Below, one piece after another: positions 8,612 through 15,694 of a stretch of 64,000 nucleotides of DNA. How positions within the stretch are numbered: the stretch's first letter is position 1; every line of letters starts with the position of its first letter. The DNA comes from Demequina sp. NBRC 110054 (GTDB lineage: Bacteria; Actinomycetota; Actinomycetes; Actinomycetales; Demequinaceae), in NCBI RefSeq assembly GCF_002090115.1, contig NZ_BBRK01000004.1, forward strand, positions 434,001 to 498,000, read 5' to 3'. The notes under the pieces were generated by a model. The model did no database searches, was not told where the DNA came from, and saw only the letters and a list, made by a program, of their open reading frames with translations. The translations under genes and the position numbers were made by a program.

Positions 8612-9667
8612 GTGGCAAGTGCACCTACACGCGCACGCGGCGCCTCCCCGGACGGCAGCCGCGGCGCCCTCGCGCGTCCCAAGCTGCTCACGCCTCACGA
8701 GTACATCGCCGACGCGACGCACCGCATCCACGCGGCCAAGCACAGGGTCCTCATCACGACGCTGACCATCGCCGACGACCACCGCACCGACACGCTCATC
8801 GACGCGCTCGTGTGGGCCTCGCGACGGGGCGTCAAGGTCGGAGTCGCGGCGGACACGTTCACCTACGCGGACCTCGCCGGCACGTTCCTCCCGACCGGCT
8901 ACCGCACCACCGCGTGGCGCACCTCCAACCGGCTCGCGTCCAAGCTCGCTCGCGAGGGCGTCGCGTTCTCCTGGCTCGGCCGCGAGAAGGGCCTGCCGTG
9001 GCGCGGCCGCACGCACACCAAGTTCTGCGTCGTCGACGACGTCGTCTACGCGTTCGGCGGGGTCAACCTGGACCGCAAGGGCGTCGAGAACGCGGACTTC
9101 ATGCTGCGCATCGACGACTCACGGCTCGCCGACGACCTCGAGGGCGTCTACGGGCGCATCCAACGCATGAACCTCCACGAGCGCGGGCACCGGTCGCTCG
9201 AGCTCAGGTACGGCACGGACCGGGTGCTCGTGGACGGCGGCATCCCCGGAGACTCGATCATCTATCGGCGCGCGCTGCACCATGCACGCAAGGCCGACCG
9301 CATCCTGCTGATGTCGCAGTACTGCCCTACCGGCGAGCTCGGCAAGGTGATCCGCGAGCGCGACCACGAGCTGTGGTTCAACCCGCCTCGCAACGCCGCC
9401 CCCGCGAACCGCGCACTCATCGCCTCGTCGATGGCGTGGACCGGCTACCGGACCCAGTACACGGACCCGCGCTACCTGCACGCGAAGGCGATCGTCTTCT
9501 TCCGCTCGAACGGCACGCGCATCTCGCTCACCGGCTCGCACAACTGGGTCGTCGGCGGCGTCAAGCTCGGCACGCGCGAGATCGCGATGGAGACCCGCGA
9601 TCCGGAGACCGTGGACCAGGTGCTCGAGTTCCACGCGCGCGAGGTCGCGCGCACGCTCAAGGGCTGA
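8612..9667 (+). CDS. Phospholipase D-like (cardiolipin synthase-like) protein
   Basis: A 351-residue protein with two PLD half-domains. The first HKD motif, HTKFCVVD in RTHTKFCVVDDVVYAFGG, is complete. The second, HAKAIVFF in YLHAKAIVFFRSNGTRISLTGSHNW, keeps His and Lys but has Phe where the Asp belongs; the following SLTGSHNW is typical. No membrane helices precede the domains, unlike housekeeping cardiolipin synthases, so it is probably a soluble phosphatidyltransferase or phosphodiesterase. The start is a GTG with a weak GAGA ribosome-binding site. It diverges from the TPR-DUF4037 gene. Confidence 0.82.
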   Translation: MASAPTRARGASPDGSRGALARPKLLTPHEYIADATHRIHAAKHRVLITTLTIADDHRTDTLIDALVWASRRGVKVGVAADTFTYADLAGTFLPTGYRTTAWRTSNRLASKLAREGVAFSWLGREKGLPWRGRTHTKFCVVDDVVYAFGGVNLDRKGVENADFMLRIDDSRLADDLEGVYGRIQRMNLHERGHRSLELRYGTDRVLVDGGIPGDSIIYRRALHHARKADRILLMSQYCPTGELGKVIRERDHELWFNPPRNAAPANRALIASSMAWTGYRTQYTDPRYLHAKAIVFFRSNGTRISLTGSHNWVVGGVKLGTREIAMETRDPETVDQVLEFHAREVARTLKG

Positions 9668-9673
9668 GCCGCA

Positions 9674-9709
9674 GCGCGTCGAGTTCGTCACCCCTGCGGG
9701 ACGACGCGC
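9674..9709 (+). terminator. Probable terminator after the phospholipase-D-like gene
   Basis: GCGCGTCG (9674-9681) pairs with CGACGCGC (9702-9709), 7 bases past the stop codon; the loop is 20 nt. A second weaker stem GATACC / GGTATC follows near 9718-9756. Confidence 0.5.
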
Positions 9710-9786
9710 CTGGTAGCGATACCCCGGCAGGCATCGCCCCTGGTATCGGCCTAGCCAGCCGCTAGTTGATGTGTCACACTCTTGCC

Positions 9787-9855
9787 ATGACGAACTCGGC
9801 ACAGGCGATGCGCACCATGCGCGCGATGTGCTGCGTCATGTGTCCTTCGGCCTGA
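9787..9855 (+). CDS. Cys-rich leader peptide of the sulfite/APS reductase operon
   Basis: A 22-codon ORF, too short for ordinary gene calling, starts ATGACGAAC and ends in TGA 103 bases before sirA. It encodes MTNSAQAMRTMRAMCCVMCP plus two residues, with Cys at positions 15, 16 and 19. Cys codons clustered near the end of a short ORF directly upstream of sulfur assimilation genes are the hallmark of cysteine-responsive leader attenuation, described for mycobacterial cys genes. When cysteinyl-tRNA is scarce the ribosome would stall at the TGC TGC GTC ATG TGT run and expose the downstream start. The six bases before the ATG contain no Shine-Dalgarno sequence, so it may be leaderless. Function is inferred from sequence and position. 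Confidence 0.7.
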   Translation: MTNSAQAMRTMRAMCCVMCPSA

Positions 9856-9907
9856 GTCGCCCTCGGATACCCACCCGTACCCAGGGCGCTCGGCTGAACC
9901 GGGCGCA

Positions 9908-9953
9908 CTCCTCGTACGCCCGCGCAGGCCGAGCTCCCGTCACCACCCAGGAG
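9908..9953 (+). promoter_or_regulatory. Possible RBS-sequestering element in the sirA leader
   Basis: CTCCT (9908-9912) can pair with the sirA ribosome-binding site AGGAG (9949-9953), and GCTCGGC / GCCGAGC (near 9890 and 9929) can form a competing 7-bp stem. These alternatives would suit control by stalling on the Cys-rich leader. The pairing is my reading of complementarity; no folding was computed. Confidence 0.35.
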
Positions 9954-9958
9954 CCACG

Positions 9959-11818
9959 GTGAACCCGGACACCACCCCCTCCACGACCGCGTCGCCCGAC
10001 GCGGGAGCAGTCGCGACCGCCGGCGCGCGGGCCGCGTCGGTCCCCACCCCCGGCGCGCCCGCGCCCGCGGCCGACCCCGCCACGCGCGAGGCAGAGGCGC
10101 GCCAGCGCCAGCGCGAGGAGGCCCGCCTCATCCGCACCCGCGAGGCCGCGGCGCGCAAGAACACCGCGTCGAAGGATGGCCAGTGGGCCGCGGGCGACCG
10201 CACGCCGCTCAACCCCAACGAGGAGTTCAAGGCGACCTCCGACCCGCTTCAGGTGCGCCACCGCATCGAGACGATGTACGCGCGGTGGGGCTTCTGGTCG
10301 ATCCCCCCGAGCGACCTGCGCGGCCGCTTCCGCTGGTGGGGCCTGTACACGCAGCGCCGCCCCGGGATCGACGGCGGCAAGACCGCGGTCCTCGAGCCGC
10401 ACCAGCTCGACGACGAGTTCTTCATGCTCCGCGTGCGCTCGGACGGCGGCCAGCTGTCGGTCGCGCAGGCGCGCGAGATCGCGCGCATCTCCCAGGAGTT
10501 CGGGCGCGACTCCGCGGACATCTCCGACCGTCAGAACATCCAGCTGCACTGGATCCGCATCGAGGACGTGCCGGAGATCTTCCGGCGCATCGAGGCGGTC
10601 GACCTGTTCACCACCGAGGCCTGCGGCGATTCGCCCCGCGTGATCCTCGGCTCGCCGGTCGCGGGCGTCGCGAAGGACGAGCTGATCGACCCCACGCCGC
10701 AGATCCAGGCGATCATCGAGCGCGGCATCGGAAGTCCCGAGTTCTCCAACCTGCCCCGCAAGTTCAAGTCCGCGATCTCCGGCACCCGGATCCCCGACAT
10801 CGTCCACGAGGTGCAGGACATCGCGTTCGTGGCCGTCGAGCACCCCGAGCTCGGCATCGGCTACGACCTGTGGGTCGGCGGCGGCCTCAGCATCAACCCC
10901 CACCTGGGACAGCGGCTCGGCGCGTTCGTCGAGCCGGACAAGGTCGCCGAGGTATGGGCGGGCGTCATCGGCATCTTCCGCGACCACGGCTACCGCCGCC
11001 TGCGCACCCGTGCGCGGCTCAAGTTCCTGGTCAAGGCGTGGGGAGCCGAGAAGTTCCGTCAGGTGCTCCAGGACGACTACCTCGGCTGGGAGCTTCCGGA
11101 CGGGCCCGCACCCGAGATCGCCAAGCCGGGCGATCGCGGCGACCACGTCGGCATCCACGAGCAGAGGGACGGTCGCTGGTACATCGGAGCCGCGCCCATC
11201 GCGGGACGGATCTCGGGAGCCAAGCTCGAGGCGATCGCCGACCTCGCCGAGGCCGCGGGCTCCGACCGGATCCGCCTCACCCCGCTCCAGAAGCTGCTGA
11301 TCCTCGACGTGCCGCAGGAGAAGGTCAACGACGTCGTCAACGGCCTTCGCGCGCTCGAGCTTGAGGCCGCTCCTGGCGAGTTCCACCGCAACGTCATGGC
11401 CTGCACCGGAATCGAGTACTGCAAGCTCGCGATCGTCGAGACGAAGGCGACCGCGCGCGAGGTGGTCAAGATCCTCGACGAGAAGTTCCCCGACCTCGAC
11501 TCCCCCATCTCGGTGCACGTCAACGGCTGCCCCAACTCGTGCGCGCGCATCCAGGTGGCCGACATCGGTTTCAAGGGCCAGCTGGTCCTCGACGAGGCCT
11601 CGGGCGAGCAGGTGCCCGGCTTCCAGGTCCACCTGGGAGGACGCCTGGGCAGAGGCGAGGACGACGACTTCGGCCGCAAGATCCGTGGCCACAAGGTGAC
11701 GGCCGACGGCATGCCCGCGTACGTCGACCGCGTCACCCGCCACTACCTCGAGACGCGCGAGCAGGGCGAGGCGTTCGCGGACTGGGCGTTCCGCGTGGAC
11801 GAGGATCTGATCCGATGA
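9959..11818 (+). CDS. sirA: Ferredoxin-dependent sulfite reductase
   Basis: A 619-residue siroheme/4Fe-4S enzyme that reduces sulfite to sulfide with six electrons from ferredoxin. Two ferrodoxin-like halves are present. The cluster ligands are C482-x5-C488 (CTGIEYC) and C524-x3-C528 (HVNGCPNSC). The substrate-site segment FRWWGLYTQRRPG is near residue 125. It resembles mycobacterial SirA/NirA; a nitrite reductase is the alternative, but the following APS reductase gene argues for sulfite. The first 65 residues are Ala/Pro-rich and low in conservation. Start GTG with AGGAG at 5 nt. It overlaps cysH by 4 bases (ATGA), and a Cys-rich leader ORF precedes it. Confidence 0.93.
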   Translation: MNPDTTPSTTASPDAGAVATAGARAASVPTPGAPAPAADPATREAEARQRQREEARLIRTREAAARKNTASKDGQWAAGDRTPLNPNEEFKATSDPLQVRHRIETMYARWGFWSIPPSDLRGRFRWWGLYTQRRPGIDGGKTAVLEPHQLDDEFFMLRVRSDGGQLSVAQAREIARISQEFGRDSADISDRQNIQLHWIRIEDVPEIFRRIEAVDLFTTEACGDSPRVILGSPVAGVAKDELIDPTPQIQAIIERGIGSPEFSNLPRKFKSAISGTRIPDIVHEVQDIAFVAVEHPELGIGYDLWVGGGLSINPHLGQRLGAFVEPDKVAEVWAGVIGIFRDHGYRRLRTRARLKFLVKAWGAEKFRQVLQDDYLGWELPDGPAPEIAKPGDRGDHVGIHEQRDGRWYIGAAPIAGRISGAKLEAIADLAEAAGSDRIRLTPLQKLLILDVPQEKVNDVVNGLRALELEAAPGEFHRNVMACTGIEYCKLAIVETKATAREVVKILDEKFPDLDSPISVHVNGCPNSCARIQVADIGFKGQLVLDEASGEQVPGFQVHLGGRLGRGEDDDFGRKIRGHKVTADGMPAYVDRVTRHYLETREQGEAFADWAFRVDEDLIR

Positions 11819-12663
11819 GCGCGGACCCGGCTCCCGGGGCCGTCCCCACCGCGGCGGCGACCCTCGCGTCGTCGCTCTCGGCGACGGCCGTCTCGTCGTC
11901 ACCGTCGGCACCGAGCCCCGCCGTCGCCCCCGCCCCCGCCGTCGCCCTCGGCTCGACGGCGCTCACCCTCCTCAACCCGAGCGAGTGGAATGCGGAGACG
12001 TGCGCCGAGGTCAACGCACGGCTCGAGTCCGCCTCGGCCGGGCACATCGCCGACTGGGCGGTGGCGACCTTCGGGCGCGACCTGGCCGTCGCATCGTCCA
12101 TGCAGAACACCGTGCTCGCGCACCTGTTCGGCGTCCGCCTGCCCGGCATCGACATCGTCTTCCTCGACACCGGCTACCACTTCCCTGAGACCCTCGCGAC
12201 GCGCGACGAGGCCGCGCGCCGCCTGCCGATCACCGTCGTCAACGCCACCCCGCGGCAGTCCGTCCGGGAGCAGGACGCCGAGGAGGGGCCGCGCCTGCAC
12301 GACCGCGACCCCAACCTCTGCTGCGCGCGCCGCAAGGTCGAGCCGCTGCGCGTCACACTCGCGGGCTACCGCGCGTGGGCCACGGGCGCGCGCCGCGTGG
12401 ACGCGGAGACACGGTCCGGCCTGCGCGTGGTCGAGTGGGACGCCACGAGGGGCATGGTGAAGCTCAACCCGCTCGCCGGCTGGAGCGACGAGGCCTTCGA
12501 GCGCTACCAGGTCGAGCACGACCTGCCCCGCAACCCCCTTGTCGACCAGGGCTACCCGAGCATCGGATGCGCGCCCTGCACTCGGCGGGTCGAGGCGGGA
12601 GAGGACCGCCGCGCGGGGCGCTGGGCGGGCACCGACAAGATGGAATGCGGGATGCACATCTAA
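11815..12663 (+). CDS. cysH: Adenylylsulfate (APS) reductase, assimilatory
   Basis: A 282-residue enzyme that reduces APS to sulfite and AMP with thioredoxin. The 4Fe-4S ligands C169-C170 (CCARRK) and C252-x2-C255 (GCAPC) mark it as an APS rather than PAPS reductase. The catalytic Cys is C278 in the C-terminal KMECGMH tail. About 50 Ala/Ser/Pro-rich residues precede the domain. The start ATG overlaps the sirA stop by 4 bases, so the two are translationally coupled and APS is taken to sulfide by adjacent products. No cysDN sulfurylase genes follow; the next gene unit is unrelated. Confidence 0.93.
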   Translation: MSADPAPGAVPTAAATLASSLSATAVSSSPSAPSPAVAPAPAVALGSTALTLLNPSEWNAETCAEVNARLESASAGHIADWAVATFGRDLAVASSMQNTVLAHLFGVRLPGIDIVFLDTGYHFPETLATRDEAARRLPITVVNATPRQSVREQDAEEGPRLHDRDPNLCCARRKVEPLRVTLAGYRAWATGARRVDAETRSGLRVVEWDATRGMVKLNPLAGWSDEAFERYQVEHDLPRNPLVDQGYPSIGCAPCTRRVEAGEDRRAGRWAGTDKMECGMHI

Positions 12664-12684
12664 GGTGCGAGCGCCATCGCTATC

Positions 12685-12699
12685 CGACACTCAGTGTCG
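12685..12699. promoter_or_regulatory. Palindrome between cysH and the exopolysaccharide operon
   Basis: CGACACT-C-AGTGTCG is a perfect 7-bp dyad with a single central base, which suits a protein-binding site better than an RNA hairpin. It sits 6 bases before the CRP-like site. Confidence 0.45.
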
Positions 12700-12704
12700 C
12701 CGTT

Positions 12705-12720
12705 TGTGACAAATCTCACT
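12705..12720 (+). promoter_or_regulatory. CRP/GlxR-type binding site upstream of exopolysaccharide unit 1
   Basis: TGTGA-CAAATC-TCACT matches the consensus TGTGA-N6-TCACA at 9 of 10 positions, 141 bases before the synthase start in an AT-rich stretch. TTGTGA (12704-12709) and TACATA (12727-12732) are 17 bp apart and may be the promoter hexamers, which would put the site on the -35 region. The paralogous unit has a matching site at 17922. Confidence 0.6.
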
Positions 12721-12860
12721 CATCCGTACATATGGACAATACCGATCATTCCCGACATTCTTTGGCTCAGGGCGCACCGGCGTGAACGCCGGCCCGCTCG
12801 ACGTCCAAGGCAACGGCGCCGCTCACATCGACGGCCCTGGGCCGGAGCCTTGGAGAGAAC

Positions 12861-14972
12861 ATGTCGGCGATCTCGACGGACCCGCGCACCGAGATGCGCA
12901 CGCGTGCGACGCGCGGGGGCGACCGCTCCCCTGTGATGACACTGCTGATCCTCGTCGCGACGATCGGCGTGCTCGGCTACAGCGTCTTCCTCCTCAACCC
13001 AGCCAACCGCGGCGACTTCCTGCCGTACACCCTCGTGATCGTCGCCGAGTCGATCCTGGTCTTCCACGCGATGATGTCGATGTGGACGGTGCTGTCGGGC
13101 AGCTCCGACCCCGCGACGTTCGCGGTGAACGCGGCGCGGAAGGACCTGTACGCGCTCACCACCGACGACAAGCCCACGAATTGGGCCATGGTGCTCAATG
13201 ACAAGGCTGTCACCGTCGACGTGTTCATCACCGCGTACGGCGAGCCCGTCGACACGGTGATGGCAACCGCGCGTGCCGCGATGCAGATGAAGGGCCGGCA
13301 CCGCACGTGGGTCCTGGACGACGGCGACAACGATGAGCTGCGCGACAGGGTCGCGATGCTCGGCGCCCACTACCTCCGCCGCCACGGCTCCGCGGGGGCG
13401 AAGGCGGGCAACATCAACAACGCGCTCTCGGTCGCGAAGGGCGACTACTTCCTCATCCTCGATGCCGACTTCGTGCCGCAGAAGGACATGCTCGAGCGGA
13501 TCATGCCGTTCTTCGTCGACGACGATGTCGCCTTCGTGCAGACGCCCCAGAGCTACGGCAACGAGAGCCAGAGCGCGATCGCGACCGGCGCCGCCTACCT
13601 CCAGACGATGTTCTACCGGTACGTGCAGCCGGGCCGGAACCGTTTCAACGCCGCGTTCTGCGTGGGAACGAACGTGGTGTTCCGGCGCGACGCGATCGAC
13701 GAGATCGGCGGCATCTACACGGGGTCCAAGTCGGAGGACGTGTGGACGTCGCTCCTGCTGCACGAGCGCGGCTGGCGGTCGATCTTCCTGCCCGAGGTGC
13801 TCGCGGTCGGGGACGCCCCCGAGTCGGTGGAGGCGTACTCCAAGCAGCAGCTGCGGTGGGCCACGGGCGGCTTCGAGATCCTCTTCACCCACCCGCTGTT
13901 CTCCCGCAAGAGCAACCTGTCGGTGGACCAGCGCCTCCAGTACTTCGTGACCGCCACGTTCTACCTCACAGGCATCGCGCCGATGCTGCTGCTCGTGGTG
14001 CCCGCGCTCGAAATCTACTTCGACCTGCGACCCATGGACATGTCGATCTCCGCCGGCCAATGGCTGCTGTTCTACGCGGGCTTCTACGGCATGCAGATCC
14101 TGCTGATGTGGTTCACGCTGGGCACGTTCCGCTGGCAGACGCTCACGCTCGCGACGGTGTCGTTCCCCATCTACACGAAGGCGCTGCTCAACGTCCTCAC
14201 GGGCAAGGACGAGGGCTGGTCTGTGACAGGCGCGGTGAAGAGCCGCTCGCCCTACAACTTCATGGTTCCTCAGATCCTGATCTTCGTCTTCCTCGCGCTC
14301 ACCTCGGTCGTGAGCGTGTGGCGCGACACCATGAACGGCGTGGCGACGCTCGCGACGATCTGGAACGTCATCAACACCGTGGTGCTCGCGTCCTTCATGG
14401 CGGCAGCAGCCCGCGAGGAGCGTGCCCTGCGCGCCGCGCGCAGGGTCGAGCGCCGCGCACGGCGCGCGATGGCCCGCGAGCAGCGCCTGCTGGCGCGGGC
14501 GGAACGGCTCCACGAGCGCGAGACCCGCACGCTGGCCCAGGTGAGCCATGGGAGCCCGCTGCTGACCGCCGCAGTGATCGACGAGGTGCGCGTGTCGCTC
14601 GAGCCGCAGGCGGAGGCCCGCGGGACGGGAGAGCCGGCGATGGCGACCGGGGCACCCCTCGCCGACTCGGCCCCCGCCGACGCGCCGCGTACCGGCGCTC
14701 CCTACCCGGCGTCTTCCCTGGTGACCGACGAGTGCGGGATCGCCTCGGTCCTGCTCGACGACGCGCTGCCCCGCGTGTCGCTCCACGTGCCACGGTCCGC
14801 GCGCCGTCGCGCACCGTACGAGCCGCTCGCCACAGTGCCGTCGCGCACCGTCATGCCGTTGCGCCACCCAGGAGAGGATGAGCCGGCGCCCGCAGGGGCG
14901 GAGCACGTCCGAGGCCGTGCCACCGACGCGTTCGCCTCCGCGCGCCTGCACCTCGAGGAGACCGCCCGATGA
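12861..14972 (+). CDS. Processive GT2 glycosyltransferase (cellulose/curdlan synthase-like)
   Basis: A 703-residue polysaccharide synthase. Two N-terminal helices (about residues 20-62) precede the cytoplasmic GT2 domain with D153-D154, the DxD motif D201-A-D203, S291-E292-D293 and Q329-x2-R332-W333, the signature of processive beta-glycan synthases. Four or more membrane helices follow (about 365-530), then a basic coiled coil (about 510-560, repeated ARR/RERL) and an Ala/Pro-rich tail. There is no PilZ domain, unlike BcsA; curdlan synthase CrdS also lacks one. A GGAG ribosome-binding site precedes the ATG. It overlaps the adaptor gene by 4 bases, and a GH81 beta-1,3-glucanase follows, so a beta-1,3-glucan product is my favoured inference; cellulose is the alternative. 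Confidence 0.85.
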   Translation: MSAISTDPRTEMRTRATRGGDRSPVMTLLILVATIGVLGYSVFLLNPANRGDFLPYTLVIVAESILVFHAMMSMWTVLSGSSDPATFAVNAARKDLYALTTDDKPTNWAMVLNDKAVTVDVFITAYGEPVDTVMATARAAMQMKGRHRTWVLDDGDNDELRDRVAMLGAHYLRRHGSAGAKAGNINNALSVAKGDYFLILDADFVPQKDMLERIMPFFVDDDVAFVQTPQSYGNESQSAIATGAAYLQTMFYRYVQPGRNRFNAAFCVGTNVVFRRDAIDEIGGIYTGSKSEDVWTSLLLHERGWRSIFLPEVLAVGDAPESVEAYSKQQLRWATGGFEILFTHPLFSRKSNLSVDQRLQYFVTATFYLTGIAPMLLLVVPALEIYFDLRPMDMSISAGQWLLFYAGFYGMQILLMWFTLGTFRWQTLTLATVSFPIYTKALLNVLTGKDEGWSVTGAVKSRSPYNFMVPQILIFVFLALTSVVSVWRDTMNGVATLATIWNVINTVVLASFMAAAAREERALRAARRVERRARRAMAREQRLLARAERLHERETRTLAQVSHGSPLLTAAVIDEVRVSLEPQAEARGTGEPAMATGAPLADSAPADAPRTGAPYPASSLVTDECGIASVLLDDALPRVSLHVPRSARRRAPYEPLATVPSRTVMPLRHPGEDEPAPAGAEHVRGRATDAFASARLHLEETAR

Positions 14973-15694
14973 CCTGGGTCAACCGTCTGAAGCTGCTCGT
15001 GGGCCTCGTCGCGGTGCTCGCCGCCGTCGCCGCCTCGACCCTGATCTTCAACCAGCGCCAGCTGCGCGTCGACTCCACGAGCGCGACGATCGCCGCGGCC
15101 GAGGTCAACGCGGGAAGCGACTACGGGGGCTACGTGAGCGAGACCCTCGTGCGCCCAGGGGACGCGGTCAAGGCCGGCGAGGTGCTGCTCGTGCTCGAGT
15201 CCCAGGATCTCGCCAACGACATCAAGCGAGGCACCCTCAAGGCCGACGGGGAGACGATCCTCAAGGACGGCACCTACAAGGTCACGGCCCCCGTCTCTGG
15301 AGTCGTGGCTTCGATGGAGACGACCGCAGGGTCGTACACCACTCCCGGCAGCGTGCTCGCGACGGTATACGAGGCGGACACGATGTACATCGAGGCCGAG
15401 TACCTGATGTCGCCGGACGCGTTCGGCCGCCTCGAGGACGACGCCCTGGTCGAGTGGACGCTTCCGGACCGGCAGACCTGGACTGGAACCATCGAGTCGC
15501 TCGAGGTCTCGACGACGGACGGCGACGCAGAGGTCGTCGCCCGGGTCACCTCCGACGCCCTGGAGTGGGGAGCCGACAGCGGCCTCATGATCGCAGGAAC
15601 CCCCCTCAGCACCACGCTCAGCCTGCGGGACGACGGACCGCTCGACGGCGTGACGGACTCGCTGGCGGACTTCGCCCATAGGATCGGTCTGTGA
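14969..15694 (+). CDS. Short HlyD-like (biotinyl-lipoyl) membrane adaptor
   Basis: A 241-residue protein with one N-terminal membrane helix (about residues 7-27), then NQRQLRVDS and an extracytoplasmic beta-rich region. The half-motif GDAVKAGEVLLVLES (about 65-80) and the later TAPVSGVV (about 110) form a split biotinyl-lipoyl fold without the long coiled-coil hairpin of efflux adaptors. It ends HRIGL, as does the paralogue at 21230. ATGA and GTGA overlaps with both neighbours indicate tight translational coupling. It probably guides the nascent polysaccharide from the synthase through the wall or scaffolds the GH81 lipoprotein. The exact role is unknown. Confidence 0.7.
   Translation: MTWVNRLKLLVGLVAVLAAVAASTLIFNQRQLRVDSTSATIAAAEVNAGSDYGGYVSETLVRPGDAVKAGEVLLVLESQDLANDIKRGTLKADGETILKDGTYKVTAPVSGVVASMETTAGSYTTPGSVLATVYEADTMYIEAEYLMSPDAFGRLEDDALVEWTLPDRQTWTGTIESLEVSTTDGDAEVVARVTSDALEWGADSGLMIAGTPLSTTLSLRDDGPLDGVTDSLADFAHRIGL

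Noticed and set aside
12685-12699. CGACACT-C-AGTGTCG as a cysH terminator
   Set aside because: A one-base loop cannot form a stable RNA hairpin; kept as a DNA-binding dyad instead.
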